From assembly GCF_027943255.1 (NCBI RefSeq), contig NC_072893.1:125053784-125117783 (forward strand): a DNA stretch of 64,000 bases, given 5' to 3'. Below the pieces are notes generated by a model. It saw only the letters and a program-made list of their open reading frames with translations. It had not been told where the DNA came from and ran no database searches. The stretch's first letter is position 1, and each line of letters opens with the position of its first letter. Source of the stretch: Anastrepha obliqua (lineage: Eukaryota > Arthropoda > Insecta > Diptera > Tephritidae). Shown one piece after another: positions 33,309 through 44,896 of this stretch. Both the position numbers and the translations under genes were made by a program.

Positions 33309-33430
33309 GTTGTTGTGTAGCAGCATAAGCATTCCGCTTACATCCATGGAAATGCTGCTAGCGCAAGAGTTCTTGGGCGGATATAAATTCGGGTCGTTAC
33401 GGTAATGTAGAGCCGACTGTCGAAGAACGC
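33309..33430. repeat. Dispersed repeat, TTGTTG-tailed copy
   Basis: tgttgtgtagcagcataagc, attccgcttacat, aatgctgct, gttcttgggcggatataaat, cgggtcgttacggtaatgta and ccgactgtcg, in the same order as the copy at 57274-57405. The TTG-rich end would be a CAA-rich 3' tail on the minus strand. Confidence 0.75.
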
Positions 33431-33860
33431 CTGTTCACCTGTTCTGGTTACAAAAATTTCTTCTGATTCTTTCACTTCTCTCAATTTTTTTTCTTGGCAT
33501 TTTCTTCAGTGAATCAACTGTTGTTGTTGTATCAGGTTACTAAACTCAGTGCAATTCAGTTACTGGTCGTCTTTGAACGGTAGGCCCAAGAAACTTGCAT
33601 TTCATTTCATTTCATTTATTGCCCAAAATCATTTTAACATAGGAGTTTACAAAGTTATGATAAAATTATATTGTTTAGCATTGTCCTAACATACTTGGGG
33701 TGTTAGATGAGTAGGGTTGATAGGGCATGTGAAAATGTTGTTAGTATCGCGCGGAGTACCTTCACATGCTGGGTGTGCCCTGTCTAGTGCTTGGTTACAA
33801 ATTTTTCTTCTTCTATTCTTTCACTTCTTTAAATTTTTTTCTTTTATTTCTTTATTGCAG

Positions 33861-34080
33861 CAAGTGGAGGGACCTACAGTTTTAAGCCGACTCCGAGCGG
33901 CAAATGATTTTTTATGAGGACTTTTTTCATGGCAGAAATACACTCGGAGATTCTCCATTGCCTGGCGAGTGACGACCGCTATTAAAAAAACTTTTTCATT
34001 TTGCTGCTTTATGCAGAGAGATTCAAACCTACGCACTTTTTAACGGTAGTCACTCACCCACCCATTCGGCTAAGCTAACG
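33861..34080 (-). mobile_element. tRNA-derived SINE
   Basis: Minus-strand order: box A tagccgaatggg (34072-34061), gactaccgtt, box B near aggtttgaatct (about 34030-34019), aatagcggtcgtcactcgcc, aggcaatgg, ctccgagtgtatttctgcca, cctcataaaa, cgctcggagtcggcttaaaa and ctgtaggtccctcca. Pol III boxes A and B are recognisable, so the head is tRNA-like. Truncated at its 3' end before the tgtggaacaac block. Confidence 0.9.
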
Positions 34081-34740
34081 TCATCTGCTCTGGCAAAAAA
34101 AATTATTTTGGATTCTTTCATTTTTTATTTCCTTATTGCCATTTTCTTCAGTGCTTCAACAGTAATCTGCTCTGGTTAAAAAATTATTTCTGATATTTTC
34201 TCTTAACATTTTCCTTTTTATTTCCTTTATTGTCATTTTCGTTGGTTAATCAACTCTCATCTATTCTATTTTCTTTTTATTTTTTTATGAATTTTGCCAT
34301 TTTCGTAGCTCGTCTTATATCTCCTCAGTTTTAAAGTTCTATTACTGATTCCCCTACATCTTCCAAATTTTTTCTTTTTATTTCCTTAATTTCCTCTATT
34401 GCCATTTTCTTCGATTAATCAACTGTCATTTGCTATTTTGTTAAAAATTTTATTTTTGATTTTTTCACCCCTCTAAATTTTTTCTTATATTTCTTTCATA
34501 AATTTTGCCATTTCCTCAACGCGTCTGTTTATCTGCTGAACTTCAAAATTGTATTACTAAGTTTTCTACATCTTTAAAATTTTTTCTTTTTATTTTATTG
34601 TTTGCCATTTTCTTCGACTAATCAACTGTCATCTGCTCTGATTAAAAATTTTACTTCTGATGCTTTCGCTTCTCTACATTTTTTTCTTTTCATTTCTTTT
34701 ATTACGATTTTCTCCATTCAATTAGCTCTCGTTGTTCCAC

Positions 34741-36628
34741 GACGTTGCTCTGAAATGTTACCAGAAATTTAAATAAAAATTTAATGCCGAATACTAAAAA
34801 TTAAAAAGCACATACAAACATACACACCGTGCAATTTACACCAATTTCTTGAATGACCCAATTCTTGTTTGCTTCTGTTACAAAGAAAATTTTTATTATT
34901 GCTTCCACAAAACACTTTCAACTACAATTTTCTTCACAACAAATTATGGCTTTTCCAATGAATTTCAGATATGAAATGCGACCAAAAAAGTCCTCATCAC
35001 TTTGCGCGCCTACGAGCCAACCGACCAACCAACCAGGTAGCATATTAGGTGCCACAGTTATGTTTAATATGCAACCTGTAACATGCCACATTTATGGACA
35101 TTTCTTCAGCTCCAGCCCGCACGCTGCTGGTTGGTATTTTCGACGCTTTAATTTAATAAACCATAAAATTGACGCGACAAATGTGCGCGACGTGCGTCTG
35201 CAGCGCAATGTTTTTTAAACGTGATTGCTTCAATGCCTGGTGCAGCCCAAGTGTTTTATTTGCTATAAGTATTTCAAATTTTTTTTAAATTTGTTTTTTA
35301 ATTCACTGATACCTAATTTCCGAGAAATCCGCTTAAATGTCGCTATGAGTTTGCCTTAATAGTTTCGAATATTGAATTTTAATTTTCGTTTCGAGCGGCG
35401 TTCGCGTCTATTGAAAGTAATTTCTTTCGCACTTCGAACGCTAACGAATGCATGCAGGCACTAAGGTGGACTTCGATTTTTCATTTTTTAGAGCAAAAAA
35501 AAATTAAATAAAAAATAAAATCACTAGCATTTTGCAGCGCGCACTATCAGTAAAGCGGATCACGAATATTTGATTTGAAAATCAAATTTTTACAAAATAT
35601 TCAGCAAAAGTCAATCAAACAAAAACTGAAAAAAGAAGAAAGAAAAGGCTCAGCGCGCGGTGCACAAATTGCAGCTTAGCTCTGTATTTTCGCTTTTCAT
35701 GAAATATTCACAAACAGGCGAGCGCAAGATTTGTTGTGAATGAATGGTTTTTTAGTAAATCATATTTTTCAGCCTTGCTGCGGGTTGCGTACTCTGTGTG
35801 TTGTCTGCTTTTCTGCATACATTTTCAATGTTGGTGTTACCATTTTTGTAAGCACTTTTTTTGCGCGCGCTTCGTTTTAATTTCAATGCGCGTCGGCAAT
35901 GACAAACGCCAGTGATTTGCTTTTGGTTTGATTGCCTTAGTAGATATGCATGTGTGTGTGTAAGTGTTTGTTGTTCATTGTTGTATTTATTAAATTATAC
36001 AATTAAATATTCATAAAGCGTTTTGAGTTTACAAAAAGTAAGCAAGCAGAAAAACAAAAACAAAAAAACACGAAAAGAAAGAAAAGAAATATTAATGCAG
36101 CGACAAAAAAGTGTCCAAGTTGAAGTCGCCATACACTGTGTGTCGTTGCGAACCAGCCATTGAAGTTATATTTGTTGTATGATACATATGTACATACATA
36201 AAAACATACACACATACATACATGCATACATACATATATACAAACATACATTCATGCATATAAAATTGTTGCCTTTGTCTGCTTGCCTGATGAGACATCA
36301 TAAACTTGTCACCTTGCCTTTGTTGGCGTGTAAATATTGAGAAAATTAATAAGAGTAAAATAAACAAAAACGAAATTATTCATAGCCAGCAGGTGGCAAG
36401 GCTAGTCAGCCACCGACCGCCGTTGGCAAAGTTTGTATGATGATGGACATGCGGAGTGTATTGTGTATTTTATGCGATTTTGAGAAATGCTGTAATATTT
36501 ACAATATTCCTCTTCTTCTTATTGATTTAAAGTGTATGGGCGTGGCCATAGCCTTGGAATAAGAAATTGTTAAATCTTTTTTGGGATGTGATGGAAAAAT
36601 TAAAAAATTTTATTGATTGACTTAGGAA
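34741..36628. other. Non-coding stretch
   Basis: No gene recognised. A variant of the composite word (gtaacatgccaca) is at 35078-35090. A CATA microsatellite spans about 36183-36255. Confidence 0.45.
36183..36255. repeat. (CATA)n microsatellite
   Basis: Imperfect CATA/CATG runs; they give the Tyr/Val/Cys frames on the minus strand. Confidence 0.93.
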
Positions 36629-36815
36629 GAGGGGTAGGGAAGAGAGAGGTAGGGAGGAGAGAGGTAGGGAGGAGAGAGGAGGAGAGGAGAGAGAAAGAGA
36701 GAGAGAGAAAGAAAGAGAGAGAAAGACAAAGAAAGAGAAAAAGGGAGAAAAAGAAAGAGGAAGAAAGAGAAGAGAAAAAGGGAGAGATAGAATGATATAG
36801 AAAGAGAAAGACGTA
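36629..36815. repeat. (GA)-rich polypurine tract
   Basis: Almost pure A/G on the plus strand, beginning with three gggaggagagaggta-type units and moving into agagagaaagaaag. Confidence 0.95.
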
Positions 36816-36831
36816 TAAATAGAAAATTTGT

Positions 36832-37085
36832 ATAAAGGGTCTTTCGAAAAAAGCGCTTAGATGATGCTTTTCAATGAAACTTGTAAAAATCGGCTTCAAA
36901 GCCTTCAATCTACACATTTTCGTCTAATGAGATGCTGTTAAGAGGTAAAAATATTTTATTTATAAAGGCTCTTTCAAAAGATGCGCTTAGATGATGTTTT
37001 TCAATTAAACTTGTAATAATCGGCTTCAAAGCTTTCAACCTACTCATTTTCGTCCAATGAGGTGATGTTTATAGATGTAGGTATG
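36832..37085. repeat. Two-copy ~130-bp tandem repeat with TIR-like starts
   Basis: Both copies begin ataaagggtctttcgaaaa or ataaaggctctttcaaaag and continue cgcttagatgatg, tttttcaat, aaacttgtaa, tcggcttcaaagc and cattttcgtc-aatgag. Period 130 bp. The AAAGGG start resembles the ends of the DD41D mariners in this window. Confidence 0.9.
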
Positions 37086-38189
37086 AATTTTTTACCCAGC
37101 ATAGAAGAGGAGCTGGTGGTTGTTTCTGCAAACTTATATCAACATTGCTTTTTTTTGAGTTTATGAGTTTCTTCGCGTACCTCACTTGACATTGAACTGG
37201 TTTTTCTCTTTATTTCGTTTTATTCCTAAGCTAATCTTGTTGTTGCCGCTCTTCCTCTAATTACTCAAGCTTGCTGAGTAAATTATTTATGTATATGTGA
37301 AGCAGTAGCAAAAAATTATAAATGCTAAATTGAGCACTGCGACGTAAGTTTCCGTCTTTTGTAGCTAGTCCCATGGTGAAAACATTCTTTAAGGTGTGCT
37401 ACGTAGCAGGCCGTTACTCGGCTCTGAGCGAATACGACAGAATCAGCTGATGGGCTGACGCCACTTGGGATGAGTTTACAAAAAAACTGAGATTGTGTTG
37501 GCGAAAAAAATTAACCAATAACACTTCGTTGCCGACTGAACAACGACTGAGCGGGCGAGTGTGTTAAAATGAGTGAAATTTTTTGTGTAAATTTCGGTTG
37601 CCGATAAAATTGTAATAACGATTTACGAAAAAAAATTAACACAGTCTTCGCTCATGTTGCTTCGTTGCTATTTCATTGGACGAGTGTGAATCTATCATCC
37701 TTGGCTAGCCCGTATTTGAATACTACGGCGTTCATTCTCTACGCTTATTTTCAGCAGCATATTTTTCTTTTTTGCATCACTCTGCCTACAAAAGAGAGCC
37801 TTTTCCGATTACAGAATACAGGGTCCTAAACCGATTACAGAATACAGGGTGGTTTATCTAGTAGTTAGACTTAAATTTCATTAGGCTATAAATGAAAACC
37901 GCAGGAACATTTTTTAATGAATTATTTTTGTGAAGCAAAGGAAAGAGCAAACCTTGTTATTAAACATGAAACAGTATTTCATTCAAATAAATTGAACGGC
38001 TCGCTTTATGGTAGTCCACTCTGTTAACTCAATTTTTGCAGCACATTTTTTGCGAGTTTTGACACTTATCTCCCCAAAGGCAACTTCGATTTGATATTTC
38101 TACCATTAAATCGGGCTCGGATGTTAGCTTTGCATTTATCATAAACACGCGCCACTAAAAATAGTCCAACGTAGTCAATTTTCAGCCCC
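37086..38189. other. Unique stretch with a small perfect duplication
   Basis: No gene recognised. Positions 37805-37824 are repeated exactly at 37831-37850 (26-bp period, both ending acagggt). Confidence 0.5.
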
Positions 38190-39245
38190 TAGGCACCCAT
38201 TGACGTCAACGTTTCGGCTGATTTTTAAACTTTCGAACGTTTTTGAATGTTTTTAATGCTTTTGAACTTTGTCCGACCGAAAAGCGACACATTTTGAAAA
38301 TATCTAACCATGAAGTAAATTTCTGACAAAACAGGGATTTTTTTTTAGCATTTAAGTGGACTATTTGCACCATTGTTCGCACTGACTTTTCAATTTCTGA
38401 AGATTTTCGAATGTTTTTAATACTTTCGAAAATTTTTTTAAGCGAAAGCCGACCCATTTTGTCAATTTTTAACCATTAATTAAATTTCTGACACACCAGG
38501 GATATTATTTTAGCTATTTAAGTGGACTATTTGCACCACTGTTTGGGCTTGGATTATTCAATTTCCAAAGATTTTCGAATGTGTTTAATACTTTCGAAGT
38601 TCTTTTAACCGAAACGCGATGCATTTTGTAAATATTTAATCATAAACTAAAGCGGGCAGTTTATATCATTGTTTGGGCTGCTTTTTAAATTTTCCATGTT
38701 TGTAATACTTTTGTGCTTTGTTGAACCAAAAACCGACCGAATTTGAAAATTTTTAACGACTAACTCAATTTCTAACAAATCAGGAATGTTATTTTAGCTA
38801 TTTAGGGGGCTAATTTACTTCAACGTTTGGACTAACTTTTCAGTTTTAATATTTTCCAAGTGAAAAGCGTCCCATTTTGTAAATCTTTATTCATAAACTA
38901 AATTTCTAATATATCAGGTATGTTATTTTCGCTGTATAAAGGGCTAATTTACATCACCTTTTGGGTGGATTCTTCAATTTCCGAAGATTTTCGAATGTTT
39001 TTAATTTTTTTGCACTTTTTTCAACCAAAAAGCGACTCATTTTGTAAATATCTAATCATAAATTAAATTTTTGACCCACAGGGATGTTATTTTAGCTATT
39101 TAAGTGGCCAATTTACCTCGCCGTTCGGCCGGATTATTCAATTGCAATATTTTCCAAGTGAAAAGCTATCCATTTTGTAAATGCTTAATCATAAATTAAA
39201 TTTCTGATACATCAGAGAAGTTATTGCAGCTGTCAAACTAAAAAA
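38190..39245. repeat. Tandem array with alternating ~133 and ~166-bp units
   Basis: Repeated phrases: tattttagctatttaagtgg, actatttgcaccactgtttg, gaagattttcgaatgttttt, aatactttcgaa, accgaaaagcgacccatttt, gtaaat-ttaatcataaact and aaatttctgac-catcaggga. The agctatttaag mark lies near 38351, 38517, 38650, 38800, 38934, 39099 and about 39220. Spacing alternates roughly between 166 and 133 bp, so two unit lengths seem interleaved. Confidence 0.9.
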
Positions 39246-40946
39246 ATATATACATTTATATAATATATAAAAAATGTATGCTTCATTCTACAATTGTTTA
39301 ATTGGGCACCCAGCAGGAGAGTTCAGCCAACTTACCTTATGCGGTGAAGTTGGTCAATCATCTTAAGGTACAATAAATTACATTCTCAAGTGCACCTCAT
39401 TTCCTATAAATACATTTTCAAGGTACGATTTTTCCTACCATTTAATACATTCTCAAATTAAATTTCCTCTAAAATTTATTGCGCGCTGCTAACTTTTAAC
39501 TGAATAGAATAAATTAAATAGCTGAAGTAACACTTATCGCACAACTTGCCAATTGTGAAATGGCATAGCGCCATCATTACACCTATCAACTCATGTTGCA
39601 CGCACATTTTCAATATGCCAATACTGACTGAATCCACTTGGATGTGCGCCAAATATTTGAAAATTTCCCAAACCCATGCAACACCTTTGCATAATACCAA
39701 TAATAATAATAACGACAACAACAATACCAACAACAGCAACAATTAAGTGCAAGTATCTGCATGCCGTACCACATAAAAATTACCATATAAATTACTTTTC
39801 AATATCCACCCACCTAATGGGCGACGCGCAAAAGTATGTGGGAAGATGTGTATACGAGTATGTATGCATGCATGTATGTAATTGAGTGCGCACAACAGCT
39901 ATTTAACGCAGTGCTTAGCAACTAAAATACCACTTGCGTGTGTGTGTGTGTATGTGCGTATGCCTGCATTCTAGCTAAATAGGCATGTATGGATGTGTGT
40001 CCATACACAGCGACGTGTGAAAATTTGCACGTCAAAATGCACGATAACGATTCGCACCCAATGCAACGCAAAGTAGCGCCTTGTAGCACGTTATGTGGTT
40101 GCCATAAAGCTCACTTACGCGCCTCACTCAACAGTATTTAATAGTTGTTGCTTCGTCGAATTCGCACTCTTCACGGTCATCATCAGGTGTATAAGTGGGT
40201 GGGTGTGTGCGGGTGGATGCATTGACGCATGCGTGTGTGTGTGTGTGTCGCACATTCGTATCATCATCAACACGAAACATCATTAACATCATTATTGGCA
40301 TAGTCAAAGTTTATGCAAATTTAGTTGCAACAACACGCGCTTCAGGGCAAATGCGCATTACTTTGCTGCTTACTAAATACATAACTACGTACATATGTAT
40401 GTGTGTATGTATTGCTCCACGCATAAGCTCACAAACTGCTGCGCGCGCAAGCAATCGCACGTATCTAAGTAGAAAAATATTTGACATGGGTATTTGCATT
40501 CAACTAACTGTATATTCGCCAAATTGGCGTTGACCGAAAAAGCACCCGCTTTGTGCAGGCACAGAGCAGTGAGGTGGATGTGCAAAAAAAAAAACAAAAA
40601 CCACAAAAAAAACGAAATCAATTTTCACGTCGAAAAATGCAAAGGCCGCATGAAAATCGCCGCAACAAATTTTACATGACTGTGCGCTCGCTTTGAAGTC
40701 GACATACATTTCGATCGACTGTATGGCCTCTAGACATCATCATCACCATCAACACCACCCTCAAACACAAACCTCCGAGAGTGCTGTTAACAAATTTACT
40801 AAAAGGTTTGGAGGCTAGAAAAATTCTAAGTCTTGCAGCTATGCAAGGCACGGTGTTGAAAGCGGGATTCCGTTTGTTGGTGGTACCTCTAATGAAAATC
40901 ACGGTAGTTATTAATATTTGAATAATGAAATATCAACTATCGGCTA
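39246..40946. other. Non-coding stretch with GT microsatellites
   Basis: (GT)n runs at about 39937-39953 and 40231-40248; no gene recognised. Open frames here follow the GT and CAA/AAT composition. Confidence 0.45.
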
Positions 40947-41219
40947 CATTACAACGATGTATGCCTAGCTGAGCTAAAGGACTTCCAAATCATCGACTAC
41001 ATCAAGCTTCAGCATCTTAAGTGCGCTGGACATGCTCTGAGGACAGACCCGAACGAAATTGCAAAGAGGATCTACAATAGTAAGCTGAATGCGACGCCAA
41101 GGGCTTTGGACTGAAAAACTGGAGAAAGTCTGGATCTCGATCGAGATGCCTGGTCGAAGTCATTGAGGGAGGCCAAGTTTAAACTCGGACCGTCTCAAGC
41201 CAACAATGATGATGAATAA
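40947..41219 (+). pseudogene. LINE reverse transcriptase C-terminal tail
   Basis: Plus-strand translation: HYNDVCLAELKDFQIIDYIK, LQHLKCAGHALRTDPNEIAK, RIYNSKLNATPRALD, stop (41112-41114), then LDLDRDAWSKSLREAKFKLG, ending in a natural stop at 41217-41219. The IKLQ-L-x-x-x-GH-x-x-R block and a terminal DAW-SL-EAK block are those of the end of RTE-type pol ORFs. It is a lineage different from the 3196-3630 copy. The 3' end is followed by gatgatgaataat-like repeats. Confidence 0.8.
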
Positions 41220-41229
41220 TAAAATGCTG

Positions 41230-41695
41230 AGGAGCTTAGGTCGAAATGATTTCTATCGGAAGCTTTTTTCGTCAAAAAATACTTGCGAGGGTAGACAAAT
41301 TTTAGTTTAGTACGTTCTTTGAAGATTATTGGATACTGAAATGGCGGAACTTATCATCCGCATGGCCTTTGAAGCAAGAAAATTCCAGTTATATCACTCA
41401 TTTGAAACTGGGTGTATCCAAGGGAATCCAGCTGGTGAATCGAAGAGGTTTTCAATGAACAAAATTCTGTTGGGATCTTGACGAAATGGTTTCTAATATA
41501 AGAAGCTTTTGTGGCCAAGAAATTTTTATGGACAGTACAAATTCCTCTTTTTTTCACTCACGGGAAATGAAAAAACTTCTGTTGGGATCTTGACGAAATG
41601 GTGTCTATAAGAAGCTTTTGTCGCCAAGAAATTTTTATAGATAGATAAATTCCTTTTTTATCACTCATGTGAAGCGTGGTACGAGTACAGCTAGC
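41230..41695. repeat. ~112-bp tandem array, 3-4 copies
   Basis: gacgaaatggtttctaatat, aagaagcttttgt, gccaagaaatttttatagac, aaattcctttttttcactca and gttgggatctt recur; gacgaaatgg is at about 41480 and 41592, with weaker units before (gtcgaaatgatttctat near 41242). Confidence 0.85.
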
Positions 41696-44089
41696 GGGAT
41701 TCCTAGTAGAATATCTCACCTTTGAACAACTTTCAAAACGGTTTCTCCCCAACTGAAAAACATTACATAGTGGAAATTTGTAGATTGCCTCAGCACCTTC
41801 TCCTTGGCGCTCATGCTTTAGCGCTGCTAAGACTAAGGCATCCTTTTTGTGTTTACCCTCTTCCCTTTAGACTTCTAAGTCCCGTAAAAACTATTACCAA
41901 CACTCGGGATCAGCAACTCCGCCAACTCTTTCACTGACCAGCGTCTAAGTCGATTAGCCTCGTCGGCGTCTATAAGAAGCAGAAAAACGAAACCATAAGG
42001 AAAGGGACCATACCGGCAGCGGGGAGCTGAGTATAGAAAACCCAAGTAAAAACACACATAAAAAATTGTGGCAAACAACAGCAGCAGCAGCACTAATAAT
42101 CCCATTGAAGTTAACAACCGACAAACGCCGCCAACAACGGGACATGCAATAATACATCAACGCGGCATGTTGCAGCAGAGAAAGGGAAGCCAACACACAA
42201 TGTGGAGCAACTTACTTAAGAAACTGAAAATTAGAACCAAAATTGGTGAATTGATGTGGGCGGTTGGAGTTAGCTAAGTTTTTGGATTGGGGCTTAGATT
42301 TTGTCAGAATTGAAAATACTAAAGCGCGCACGATTTTTAGTTGATTTGAAATCAGTTTTATTGTTGGAAAATTTTTCAGCAGGCATGACTTGAGTATTCT
42401 GTTTCATATAAGGCAATTTTATAGTTCTCAACTGTTGTAAATTATTTCGCGTTGCTTGAAAATCTTGCCTCATTCCAAACGCGTAACTGCCACTCAACTT
42501 TTTGTATGGTATCATGTAGCCAAGTGTTGCTGTACTTGTACTTAACACCAGCATTTTGATGGCGTCTTAGCACCTGCTGGATTTGCATTTGCTTACGCTG
42601 TAGAAATTCGGAAATAATATTAATAAAAGCAAATATTTTAAAATGTGTTTGGAGGTTTAAGGTACATTGTGTGGTTACTCAGATAAGCTGCTATAACAGA
42701 ATAACATCAAAGGTTGGTGGGTTTCTTGTTGGTCTCTGGTATGAAATATCGATTGGTTTAAGCTGGTTACTTGACTCTGTACGTAGATATCTTCTTAGGA
42801 TATATTAATAATTTTGTTTGGGTAGTAGATTTTACTACTAAGATCTGTGCTCGCGATTATCTTCCTGCATATAAACTCAAGCGGTAATTACTTGAATGTT
42901 TGGCCGGATGCTCAGTCAATCTTCATAACCTTAGGTACTCTGGAATGATTTCAAAGCGCTTGGATTACTAAAATACTCTTTTGAACTATGAGAATACAGT
43001 GCATACGCCAACTATTTACTCCTTTTTTTAATCTGAGGAGTTTAGAGCCTGTTTGTCAAAGCAAGGACAGACAGTATCGCAAATGTTGATCGTGCCAGAG
43101 TTTTTTGTTTTAGGACATCCAGGATTCAGTTTATTGCCCTCTGGCGTAACTCAGAGGTAAAAAAGCAATCCAAACGTGTCATAAGTGCCTTCCAAAAAGC
43201 AGTCTTTGAGCAACTCTACCGAGTAAGCCCAAGAAGCTCTCTAAGAGTACCCCACAAAAAAGGGTCTTTTGAATGCACGAAGATTTTCACACAAGTAAAC
43301 CTCTTAAAATTCTATGCACACACATTTTTCACCGTGTAGTAGCTCTCACTCTTATTTGGAAAAAACATACTACAACAAAGCGAAAACATGAAAATACAAC
43401 AACAATTGAAAAGCTCATTCACTCTAGTACTCAGCAATGTGTAATTCATTCACACCTTTTCTTTGCGTACAATTTGCTTACAATACAATGGACTTACTAA
43501 GTGACTGACTGCTGGCTGACTAACTGACTGACACTTGCTGCTAACAACCAATGCCAACAACAATTAGCTTGTCATAACAACAAGAAGAAATGTTGCAGAA
43601 AAGTAAGAAAAAAACACGAAGCAGAAAAAAGAAGCGTTAAAACAACAATGGGAAACAATACGAATTACTTGGTCTACGAGTAGTTAAGGCGAGAAGTGGA
43701 GAGGGGGAGAGGGTATACATGTACACATGATGTGCAACTTGCAGGGCAGTTCTGTTTATAACCGACCCATGGGTGACTTTATGATAGAATTACGTAGGTG
43801 TGTGTGTGTGTGTGTTGGAAGTTGGCTGCGGTTGTGGAATTTACACAATGTAAATGCAAATTTTTTTCCGTTTGAAGTAGCTAGAAATTGGCTGGAAAGT
43901 GGAGTGGTAATGGAAATTTGGTGCGGTAGAGATAAGAGTGCTGGAAGGGTTGAGGCTCATAGGAGTATTTGGTTGCGGTGTACTTGAAAATAGCTTGAAT
44001 ATTAAAATAATACATTTTGGATAAGATTTTTTTAAAGAAGTGACCAGGAAAAAAATAGGTAGAAATCGGCAAATAAAATTTTTCAATTA
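41696..44089. other. Nothing recognised
   Basis: Non-coding DNA with a GT run at about 43797-43815. No repeat array, transposon end or gene domain seen. Confidence 0.45.
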
Positions 44090-44896
44090 AAGGAAAGAAG
44101 ATCTGAGTATTTGAGATCTGAGAATGGTTTCATACCGAATTGGGATGAGTTTGAAAATTTATTAGAAAGTATTAAATAAATGTGTAAATCGAAGAAGATT
44201 CTATAAATCGGAAAATCAAATACAGAGCTCGAGCAAAATGGAGGCAGAATATGGGACAAAGAAGAGAAAGGTAGAAAAGGAAAAGGTCGAAAGGAAATAG
44301 TAGAGGATTAAGATAAGGAAGATAGAGGAATGTAGAACTACGAAGAAAATAAGTGAAATAAATAAAAGGTCAATAGGAAAAAGTTACACAGAGTAAAACA
44401 AAGAGGCTAATAAAAAAGTGACAGAAAATAGAGAAGAAAAAATACAGATTGAGGAAGTAAAGTAAAATTACACTTAAAAAACGTAAAAGTCATAAGAAAA
44501 ATGTGAAAAAACATTTAATAAAATTATTCGAAGTAATTAGAAGAGAAACGGAGAATAAATTAAAATAAGATAAGGAAAGGAATAGTAAAAGAAACACAAA
44601 TCAATTAAGATAGAAGAAGAAGAAAAATGTAGAACCACGAACTCAAAGAAAAATAGAATAGTAGAATATGGAACGAGAAAGAAAAAATTAGAAAAATAAA
44701 AGATCAAAAGGAATAAGTAGAAGAGAAAGTAAATGGGAAACAAGAGAGTAATAAAAGAGGCAAAAATCAAATACAATTTAAGAAGAAGAAAAATTTTTTG
44801 AAAGTAGAACTACGAAGAAAACAAGTCAAATAAATAAAAGGCCGAAAAGAATAAGCAAAACAGAATAAAACCAAGCGAGAATTCGAAGACCAAAAG

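Larger units (their letters stand above)
33150..34740. repeat. ~100-bp pyrimidine-rich tandem array, interrupted
   Basis: Units contain gccattttcttcgattaatc, aactgtcatctgctctg, attaaaaattttatttctga, tcttcacttctctaaa and ttttttctttttatttc. The gccatttt mark falls at about 33283, 33495, 34138, 34231, 34297, 34401, 34507, 34603 and 34707. Two insertions break it: a dispersed repeat at 33309-33430 and a SINE at 33861-34080. Confidence 0.9.

Noticed and set aside
32264..34740. CRISPR-like regular repeats
   Set aside because: Repeats are adjacent and diverged without unique spacers, in a clearly eukaryotic context.
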